Below, piece by piece: positions 6,085-11,182 of a stretch of DNA of 11,182 nucleotides (the first letter of the stretch is position 1; every line of letters begins with the position of its first letter). The stretch is taken from assembly GCA_902803355.1 (NCBI GenBank), contig CADCPP010000108.1, positions 1 through 11,182 on the forward strand. The letters are read 5' to 3'. A program made the position numbers and the translations under genes. This DNA comes from an uncultured Lachnospiraceae bacterium (lineage in GTDB: Bacteria > Bacillota > Clostridia > Lachnospirales > Lachnospiraceae). The notes beneath the pieces are model-generated. The model was not told where the DNA came from. It did no database searches and was given only the letters and a program-made list of their open reading frames with translations.

Positions 6085-6087
6085 AGG
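6063..6087. promoter_or_regulatory. Operator within the regulator's own promoter (CCTAT-N15-ATAGG)
   Basis: CCTATTC at 6063-6069 and GAATAGG at 6081-6087 form an inverted repeat with the same 25-bp length and ends as the two sites on the iscS promoter. Its position between -35 and -10 implies negative autoregulation. Confidence 0.75.
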
Positions 6088-6120
6088 CAATAACAAAGTT
6101 ATCCAGCCAAAGGAGAAAAG

Positions 6121-6543
6121 ATGATATCCACAAGAGGACGCTACGCTGTACGCGTAATGCTTGATCTGGCCATGCAGCATTCTGATGGTTTTGTTCCGCT
6201 GAAGGACATCGCGGCAAGACAGCAGATCTCCAAAAAATATCTTGAGATCATCGTCAAAGATATGGTAAGCGGCGGTCTTCTCACCGGGGCCAGCGGCAAA
6301 GGCGGCGGCTACAAGCTTGTAAGAAAACCAGAAGAATACAATATCGGGGAGATCCTCGAACTCATGGAAGGCACGCTCTCCCCGGTTGCCTGCCTCTGCG
6401 ACGAAACATACGACTGTCAAAGAAAAGACATCTGCCAGACGCTTCCCATGTGGTCCGAGTTTGACCATATGGCCCACGATTTCTTTTACTCAAAGAAACT
6501 CACTGACCTGATATCCAATCAAAAAGAAGGGGAGATCAAATGA
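6121..6543 (+). CDS. iscR: IscR-like Rrf2 family iron-sulfur-sensing repressor
   Basis: A 140-residue Rrf2 protein. The winged helix-turn-helix occupies about residues 1-70 (MISTRGRYAVRVMLDLA at the start, a recognition-helix region near QQISKKYLEIIVKDM, and the wing GASGKGGGYKL at 56-66). A cysteine cluster follows with C91, C93, C99 and C105; the spacing C93-x5-C99-x5-C105 equals that of the cluster ligands C92, C98 and C104 of E. coli IscR, so a 2Fe-2S cluster is likely (inference). It is the only plus-strand gene here and is divergent from iscS with three matched operator sites between. CymR-type cysteine regulators are the main alternative in Firmicutes, and the cysK gene makes that worth considering, but CymR lacks this cysteine triad. 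Translation starts at ATG behind AAAGGAG. A hairpin terminator overlaps the stop. Confidence 0.92.
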   Translation: MISTRGRYAVRVMLDLAMQHSDGFVPLKDIAARQQISKKYLEIIVKDMVSGGLLTGASGKGGGYKLVRKPEEYNIGEILELMEGTLSPVACLCDETYDCQRKDICQTLPMWSEFDHMAHDFFYSKKLTDLISNQKEGEIK

Positions 6544-6558
6544 TTTCCCCTTCTTTTC
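6522..6558. terminator. Bidirectional terminator between rrf2/iscR and the convergent permease operon
   Basis: A 16-bp stem (6522-6537 with 6542-6557, one G-U pair) and a four-base loop. The arms are AAAAGAAGGGGAGATC and GATTTCCCCTTCTTTT, so either transcript ends in a CCCC stem followed by TTCTTTT. The regulator's TGA (6541-6543) lies in the loop and right arm, and the stop of the convergent mini-cistron (6559-6557) sits at the outer base. Confidence 0.78.
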
Positions 6559-6723
6559 ACTGACGCGCTTCATACAGCGGCTTTTCCCAGAAGACCTTTC
6601 CTTCCAGCTCCGCGGCCAGCGCGTCGCTCGTTGCCGTCAGACTGACTTTCGCGGCATGGCGAGGTCTCCCATTTGCCACACACTCCGCCTCATAACAGCA
6701 TTTAAAACATCGATCACCTTCAT
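6557..6723 (-). CDS. Mini-cistron of about 55 codons, split by a -1 frame change
   Basis: An ATG (6723-6721) overlaps the permease stop as ATGA. Its frame reads MKVIDVLN and then continues in an unlikely composition to a TGA after 28 codons. The -1 frame, entered at the last base of the AAT codon, is open from there to TGA 6559-6557 and looks coding: CCYEAECVANG, then LTATSDALAAELEGK and FWEKPLYEARQ, with G/C-rich third positions like the neighbours. The junction is TTTAAAT (6706-6700) in the phase T-TTA-AAT, a canonical -1 slippery heptamer. The joined product would have 55 residues with three cysteines close together. I do not recognise the family. It could be programmed frameshifting, a recent frameshift mutation, or a base-call error. 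The terminator hairpin directly follows. Confidence 0.5.
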
Positions 6724-7895
6724 CGGTTCAAGTCTCCCGGAAAGCCCTCCCGTTTGTTTTCTTCCAGTGTCCTGGCATCCTGCTTCAGCTTCTTTTTTCG
6801 TTCAAGCCAGACGATAAAGTATTCGTTGAACAGCATATCCAGGATCGCAACAACCGGGATGGCCAGAAGGATGCCGACCACGCCGAACATCCTGCCTCCG
6901 ACCACGATCCCGGCCAGGATCAGCAGTCCGGAAACGCCAAGCGACGTTCCGAAAAGCTTCGGTTTGATCACGTAGCCGTCGATGACCTGAAGAACCAGCT
7001 CGCAGATGAAAAAGGCCAGAGCGTACCAGGGCTTGACAAAGAACAGGATAAACGCTCCCAGGACCTCTCCGATAAACGGCCCGAAAGTAGGGATCAGATT
7101 GACGAAGGCAACGACCACCGAGATCAGTCCGATATACGGCATGCCGAAGCAGGCCATAAAGATGGCGGTGATCACGCCGACGATCAGGCTGTCCAGGAAG
7201 TTGTGGCTCACATACTGTTCAAAGATCATGTCGCATTTCCGGATGAATACGGAAAGCTTTTCATAGTGGGAATCTGTCATGCCGGCCTTAAACAGCCTGG
7301 TCACGCTCTTCTTCAGCCCGTCTTTTTCCGCTAAGGTGTAGATCGACAGAATAAACGCAAGCACCCAGTTGAATACGCTCTTCCCTGCACTGGCTGTGCC
7401 TGAAATGATCTTATCAAAATTATTCTGAATGATCTCCACGATCTTTTTGATCAGATTCTCCGAAGAATTCAGGATCTCCTGCAGGTTGCCGATGGATTCG
7501 GCAATGCCAAGCTTGCTGATCCATTCTCTGACTGTCTTCATATAATCATCAAGATTCGTCGCAAACATGGACACGCTCTCAAAGAGCTGCGGGATCAGCA
7601 GGAAGAGGATCAGGGCAAGGAGCAGGATGACCGAGATAAACGCCAGAATATTCGAAACGATATGACGCTTCTTTTCGGTCTTGCCCTTGCCAAACAGCAG
7701 GTTTTCGTAAAATTTTGCCAGCGGATTGATGATATAGGCAAGGATGATCCCGAGGATCACCGGTGAAAAGTAACCGATAATCTTCCCGAACCAGGCGATG
7801 ATTCCCCCGAAATGGTTCAGCAGAACAAAGACAACGACGCCGATCACGATGGCAACCGCTGCAGGATACCATTTTTCATCTCTAAATCTATGCAT
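6720..7895 (-). CDS. AI-2E family (TqsA/PerM/YtvI-type) membrane permease
   Basis: A 391-residue polytopic membrane protein. Hydrophobic segments appear at about 11-28, 31-57, 82-102, 172-190, 235-262, 265-287, 290-310 and 322-355, consistent with the eight-helix AI-2E transporter plan, with a soluble-like stretch at about 105-170. Family signatures are NLIPTFGPFIG (267-277) and the DGYVIKPKLFG...SGLLILAG region (306-330) followed by FGVVGILLAIPV. The charged C-terminal tail (about 365-391) is cytoplasmic. Named members export autoinducer-2 or act in ion/pH homeostasis; in Firmicutes the substrate is usually unknown, so a quorum-sensing role should not be assumed. ATG start with GAGGGG close upstream. 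It lies 56 bases after galE and overlaps the next mini-cistron by ATGA, so it is probably cotranscribed with both. Confidence 0.92.
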   Translation of the reverse strand: MHRFRDEKWYPAAVAIVIGVVVFVLLNHFGGIIAWFGKIIGYFSPVILGIILAYIINPLAKFYENLLFGKGKTEKKRHIVSNILAFISVILLLALILFLLIPQLFESVSMFATNLDDYMKTVREWISKLGIAESIGNLQEILNSSENLIKKIVEIIQNNFDKIISGTASAGKSVFNWVLAFILSIYTLAEKDGLKKSVTRLFKAGMTDSHYEKLSVFIRKCDMIFEQYVSHNFLDSLIVGVITAIFMACFGMPYIGLISVVVAFVNLIPTFGPFIGEVLGAFILFFVKPWYALAFFICELVLQVIDGYVIKPKLFGTSLGVSGLLILAGIVVGGRMFGVVGILLAIPVVAILDMLFNEYFIVWLERKKKLKQDARTLEENKREGFPGDLNR

Positions 7896-7951
7896 GTTCC
7901 CCTCTCACCCTTTCTGACCTGTCATGTATTACCTTCCGCTTCTGCAGGATA

Positions 7952-8983
7952 TCATTTTGACCGCATGACTCTCAGTTCATCTGCCGCATGCTTCTGGAAA
8001 TTCCAGCTGTCGCGGCAGCAGTCTTCGATGCTCTTCTCCGCATGCCAGTGAAGCAGCCGCTCCGCCTTGCTGACATCCGCGTACATCTCGGGGATATCGC
8101 CGGCTCTTCGCGGCGCGATCACATAGGGGATCGTGATCCCGCTTGCTTTTTCAAAGGCATGGACCAGTTCCAGGACGCTCACGCCGTGTCCGGTGCCGAG
8201 GTTGATGGCCTCCGCGCCGGCATGCGTGCGGCTGTAGCGCAGCGCCGCCACATGGCCGCGGGCAAGGTCTGTCACATGGATATAGTCGCGGATGCCTGTT
8301 CCGTCCGGCGTGGGATAATCGTTGCCGAAGACGTTCAGGTGATCGCGGATGCCCGCCGCGACCTGCGCGATATAGGGCATCAGATTGTTCGGGATCCCGT
8401 TCGGCTTCTCCCCGATCAGGCCGCTCTCATCCGCGCCGATCGGATTGAAATAGCGCAGCAGCACGACCGAAAGCTCCTGATCCGCCTTCGCGGCGTCCTT
8501 CAGAATCTCTTCGATCATATATTTCGTCCAGCCATAGGGATTCGTGATCCCGCCGGTCGGCATCTCTTCCGTCATGGGCGGCGTATTCTTCTCTCCGTAG
8601 ACTGTTGCGGAGGAGCTGAAGATAAAGCGCTGCACATCATATTTCGCCATCAGCTCCAGAACGGTCAGGGCGCTGTCCAGATTATTCCGGTAATACATGA
8701 GCGGTTTGACGACCGATTCGCCTACCGCTTTAAACCCGGCAAAATGGATCACGGCGCTGATGGGATAATCCTTAAAAATGGGTTCCATCTGCGCTTTATC
8801 CGCGGCATTTACCTGGTAAAAGCGCGGTTTTGTTCCCGTGATCGCATAAATGCGGTCAAGAACATCCGCGGAGCTGTTGGACAGATCATCCGCGATGATC
8901 ACCTCATAGCCTTCCTTCAGCAGCTCCACTGCCGTATGAGAACCGATATAGCCCATGCCTCCGGTCAATAATACCGTTTCCAT
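7952..8983 (-). CDS. galE: UDP-glucose 4-epimerase
   Basis: A 343-residue extended short-chain dehydrogenase that interconverts UDP-glucose and UDP-galactose with bound NAD. The Rossmann motif TGGMGYIGSH is at 7-16, the catalytic serine region SSSATVYG at 123-130, and the YGWTK pair gives catalytic Y150 and K154. RYFNPIGA (177-184) and the substrate-side segment GTGIRDYIHVTDLA (228-241) are typical of GalE. ATG start behind AAGGAG; it follows glmS by 27 bases. With no galK or galT here, and glmS plus a polysaccharide-type membrane protein upstream, its role is more likely supply of UDP-galactose (or UDP-GalNAc) for surface polymers than galactose catabolism. Specificity for N-acetylated sugars cannot be decided by eye. 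Confidence 0.95.
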   Translation of the reverse strand: METVLLTGGMGYIGSHTAVELLKEGYEVIIADDLSNSSADVLDRIYAITGTKPRFYQVNAADKAQMEPIFKDYPISAVIHFAGFKAVGESVVKPLMYYRNNLDSALTVLELMAKYDVQRFIFSSSATVYGEKNTPPMTEEMPTGGITNPYGWTKYMIEEILKDAAKADQELSVVLLRYFNPIGADESGLIGEKPNGIPNNLMPYIAQVAAGIRDHLNVFGNDYPTPDGTGIRDYIHVTDLARGHVAALRYSRTHAGAEAINLGTGHGVSVLELVHAFEKASGITIPYVIAPRRAGDIPEMYADVSKAERLLHWHAEKSIEDCCRDSWNFQKHAADELRVMRSK

Positions 8984-9010
8984 GCTTTTCTCCTTTATCT
9001 CTGCCTGATT

Positions 9011-10849
9011 TTATTCCACTGTCACGCTCTTGGCAAGATTCCGCGGCTTGTCCACGTCCAGGCCTTTGGAGACCGAGACGTAATAGGCGATCAGCTGCAG
9101 CGGAACCACGGTCACCGACGCCATGAACAGTTCATCGGCAGCCGGCAGCGTCAGCACGTAATCCGCCGTCGGGACGAGGCTCTCCAGTCCCTCCCTCGTC
9201 ACCGCGATCACATAGGCGCCGCGGCTCTGGCATTCCACCATGTTGCTGACGGTCTTTTCCGCCGTTTTTTCCTGCGTGATGACCCCGATGACCGGCGTGC
9301 CTTCCTCGATCAGGGAGATCGTTCCGTGCTTCAGTTCTCCCGCCGCATAGGCTTCGGAGTGGATATACGAGATCTCTTTGAATTTCAGACTGCCTTCCAG
9401 ACTGACGGCATAGTCGATGCCGCGGCCGATATAGAAGATATCCTTCTCCGCACACTTTTCCGAGGCGAGACGCTGGATCTTCTCTTTTTTTTCCAGAATG
9501 CGTCCGGTCTTTTCCGGCAGCTTTGCCAGTTCCTCCAGCAGCTGCGCGTATCTTTCCTCACTGATCGTTCCGCGCACAAAGGCAAACTTGACGGCCAGGG
9601 TATATAAGGCCATCAGCTGCGCGCTGTAGGCCTTCGTCGTAGCCACGGCGATCTCCGGCCCTGCCAGCGTATAGTAGACATAGTCTGCTTCCCGCGCGAT
9701 GGAGGAGCCGAGCACATTGACGATGGCAAGCGTCTTCGCGCCGCGTGCCTTTGCTTCCCGCAGCGCGGCCAGCGAATCCGCCGTCTCTCCGCTCTGGGAA
9801 ATGATGATCACCAGGGTGCCGGGGCGCAGGATCGGGTCTCTGTAGCGGAATTCCGAAGCAAGCTCCACCCTGACCGGGATCCTTGTCAGCGATTCCGTGA
9901 CATACTGCGCGACCACGCCGGTATGATAGGCGGAGCCGCAGGCTGTGACGGTGATATCGCTGATGCCGCGGATCGTCTCATCATCCAGACCGATCTTTCC
10001 AAAATCTATGCCGTTCTCCCCAAGCACACTGTTCAAGGTATCCTGCAGGGCCTTCGGTTCCTCATAGATCTCCTTCATCATGAAATGCTCGAAGCCGCCC
10101 TTTTCCGCCGCTTCGGCGTCCCAGTCGATATGGGACAGTTCCTTGTCCACCACATCGCCGTCCAGATTGAAGAAGGTGATCCCGCTGCCGGAAAGACGGA
10201 CCATCTCCAGATTGTCCACATAGTAAACGTCTCTGGTATATTTCAGAATGGCGGGAACGTCCGAAGCCAGGAAGGATTCGTTTTTGCCCCGTCCCACGAT
10301 CATGGGACTGTCCTTGCGCATGGCGAAGACCACATCCGGATAATCCTTGAACATGACCGCAAGCGCATAGGAGCCGCGTACACGGACCATAGTCTTGGCC
10401 AGCGCATCAATGGGGCCCACCTTATATTTGCGGTAATAATAATCCACCAGGTCGATCAGGATCTCCGTGTCGGTCTGGGAATAGAAGGTATAGCCCTTGC
10501 GTTCCAGCTTGCCGCGCAGCTCCTGATAATTTTCCACGATGCCGTTGTGCACGCCCACGACCATATTGTCCGGCGAGACATGCGGGTGCGCGTTGGTCTC
10601 GCTGGGCTCGCCGTGAGTGGCCCAGCGGGTATGGCCGATGCCGCAGCAGCCGGGAACATCTTCCCCGCCATTCGTTTTCTGCACCAGACCGGACAGACGC
10701 CCCTTCACCTTGACGGTCACCGGGTCATTCCGGCCGTCTCTGACGGAGATGCCAGCTGAGTCATAGCCTCTGTATTCCAGCTTTGCCAGGCCTTCCAGCA
10801 GCACAGGTGCCGCCTTGCGGGGTCCCACATATCCTACGATTCCGCACAT
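9011..10849 (-). CDS. glmS: Glutamine--fructose-6-phosphate aminotransferase (isomerizing)
   Basis: A 612-residue GlmS, the first committed step to UDP-GlcNAc: fructose-6-phosphate plus glutamine gives glucosamine-6-phosphate. The N-terminal glutaminase has nucleophile C2 (MCGIVGYVG) and GHTRWATHG (72-80). The first SIS domain (about 290-425) carries TACGS (302-306) and SQSGETADS (351-359). The second (about 460-595) carries KEISYIHSEAYAAGELKHG (491-509), with E492 and H508 matching the E. coli isomerase residues. The C-terminus NLAKSVTVE is intact, with K607. Only ATG is possible as start because C2 must be exposed. GGAGG lies about 13 bases upstream, rather far, overlapping the end of the preceding gene. 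Only five bases separate it from that gene, so there is no room for an upstream glmS ribozyme. Confidence 0.97.
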   Translation of the reverse strand: MCGIVGYVGPRKAAPVLLEGLAKLEYRGYDSAGISVRDGRNDPVTVKVKGRLSGLVQKTNGGEDVPGCCGIGHTRWATHGEPSETNAHPHVSPDNMVVGVHNGIVENYQELRGKLERKGYTFYSQTDTEILIDLVDYYYRKYKVGPIDALAKTMVRVRGSYALAVMFKDYPDVVFAMRKDSPMIVGRGKNESFLASDVPAILKYTRDVYYVDNLEMVRLSGSGITFFNLDGDVVDKELSHIDWDAEAAEKGGFEHFMMKEIYEEPKALQDTLNSVLGENGIDFGKIGLDDETIRGISDITVTACGSAYHTGVVAQYVTESLTRIPVRVELASEFRYRDPILRPGTLVIIISQSGETADSLAALREAKARGAKTLAIVNVLGSSIAREADYVYYTLAGPEIAVATTKAYSAQLMALYTLAVKFAFVRGTISEERYAQLLEELAKLPEKTGRILEKKEKIQRLASEKCAEKDIFYIGRGIDYAVSLEGSLKFKEISYIHSEAYAAGELKHGTISLIEEGTPVIGVITQEKTAEKTVSNMVECQSRGAYVIAVTREGLESLVPTADYVLTLPAADELFMASVTVVPLQLIAYYVSVSKGLDVDKPRNLAKSVTVE

Positions 10850-10854
10850 AACGT

Positions 10855-11182
10855 TTACTTTACCTCCAAAAACTCCGGACCTTCCTCACTCCGCGCGCTC
10901 AGCGTCCAGACTGCCGCAGCCGTCAGGCCATACCAGGCGATGCCGAGCGCCGCATTCATCCACGGATTGAAATAGGTCGCGATCAAAAAACCGATGAGCC
11001 CGATAAAGATGATCCAGGTCTCCGGCGCCTTCTTTGCCGTTCCCTTCCGCAGCAGGCGGATATACGCCAGCAGCGCCGGAAGCAGATAGAGCGCAAGTCC
11101 CACGATCCCCATGCGGGCAAGCATGTCCAGATAAAAGTATTCATCCGCGCCGTCCCGGGCTTCCGAGGTTGCGCCGAGGCCC
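10855..11182 (-). CDS. C-terminal part of a polytopic membrane protein, probably O-antigen ligase/polymerase-like
   Basis: The frame is open to the right edge of the window, so the gene is partial: 108 residues are visible. It begins within an extracytoplasmic loop (GLGATSEARDGADEYFYLDMLA) and then shows three hydrophobic segments around LGLALYLLPALLAYI-type, WIIFIGLIGFLIATYF-type and AALGIAWYGLTAAAVW-type sequence, ending in a charged tail. In O-antigen ligase/Wzy-type proteins a conserved 'H/D-x-x-(Y/F)-L-x-x-L-x-x-x-G-(I/L)-x-G' loop precedes the final helices; here DEYFYLDMLARMGIVG fits that pattern. The ATG at 11124 is internal, not the start. Its stop lies five bases before glmS, implying cotranscription. 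The polymer it would act on is unknown, and the assignment rests on the C-terminus only. Confidence 0.7.
   Translation of the reverse strand, partial: GLGATSEARDGADEYFYLDMLARMGIVGLALYLLPALLAYIRLLRKGTAKKAPETWIIFIGLIGFLIATYFNPWMNAALGIAWYGLTAAAVWTLSARSEEGPEFLEVK

Noticed and set aside
6064..6477. 137-codon minus-strand frame opposite the Rrf2 regulator
   Set aside because: The regulator on the plus strand has a promoter, ribosome binding site and intact motifs; the minus frame runs through the promoters and operators.
6720..7895. Reading the AI-2E family permease as proof of autoinducer-2 quorum sensing
   Set aside because: The family name comes from one E. coli member; no luxS or lsr-type genes are present and Firmicute members mostly lack known substrates.
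7988..8971. Long plus-strand open frame (327 codons) opposite galE
   Set aside because: It mirrors galE, whose motifs are complete; the antisense frame is His/Arg/Ile-rich without any domain, an effect of GC-rich third positions.
9923..10759. Long plus-strand open frame (278 codons) opposite glmS
   Set aside because: Shadow of glmS, with no recognisable domain or ribosome binding site.
10850..10854. glmS ribozyme directly upstream of glmS
   Set aside because: The gap is only five bases, and the sequence before it codes the end of a membrane protein.
1..11182. CRISPR arrays, insertion sequences, tRNA or rRNA genes, phage or defence islands
   Set aside because: No regularly spaced repeats, transposase motifs, tRNA cloverleaf sequences or rRNA-like segments were seen on either strand; nearly all the sequence is explained by metabolic and regulatory genes.

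Overview
The window looks like a moderately GC-rich chromosome segment of an anaerobic Firmicute, most likely a Clostridia/Lachnospiraceae-type organism. The basis is the gene content (a NifS/NifU-style Isc pair with a divergent IscR-like Rrf2 regulator, a STAS/RsbW/PP2C partner-switching set, an AI-2E family permease), strong purine-rich ribosome binding sites and sigma-A-like promoters. This is inference from content; no rRNA, tRNA, phage, insertion sequence or CRISPR is present. All genes except the Rrf2 regulator lie on the minus strand, so the blocks below are given in transcription order, right to left.

Block 1 (about 11182-6557, minus): the C-terminal end of a polytopic membrane protein resembling O-antigen ligase/polymerase, then glmS (glucosamine-6-phosphate synthase), galE (UDP-glucose 4-epimerase), an AI-2E family permease, and a mini-cistron of about 55 codons that overlaps the permease stop as ATGA and is readable only with a -1 frame change at a TTTAAAT heptamer. 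The first three suit nucleotide-sugar and cell-surface polysaccharide supply. A 16-bp stem with T-rich flanks on both strands separates this block from the convergent rrf2 gene.

Block 2 (6543-3301): an iron-sulfur and cysteine locus. An IscR-like Rrf2 repressor on the plus strand faces iscS-iscU-cysK on the minus strand. The 149-bp divergent spacer holds two good promoters and three 25-bp copies of CCTAT-N15-ATAGG, two overlapping on the iscS promoter and one between the -35 and -10 of the rrf2 promoter. CysK makes cysteine, IscS takes sulfur from it, IscU is the scaffold, and the three-cysteine regulator probably senses cluster status. A textbook terminator follows cysK.

Block 3 (about 3247-104): a partner-switching operon: promoter with an upstream 11-bp-phased direct repeat, a possible 50-codon Lys/Glu-rich ORF, a STAS anti-anti-sigma-type protein, an RsbW-type kinase, a membrane sensor PP2C phosphatase, and a GNAT acetyltransferase. 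No sigma factor is present, so the regulated target lies elsewhere. A weak hairpin and the 3' remnant of a second GNAT gene fill the left edge.

No wholly new system is evident. The best leads are the triple operator, the frame-split mini-cistron and the sigma-less partner-switching operon.
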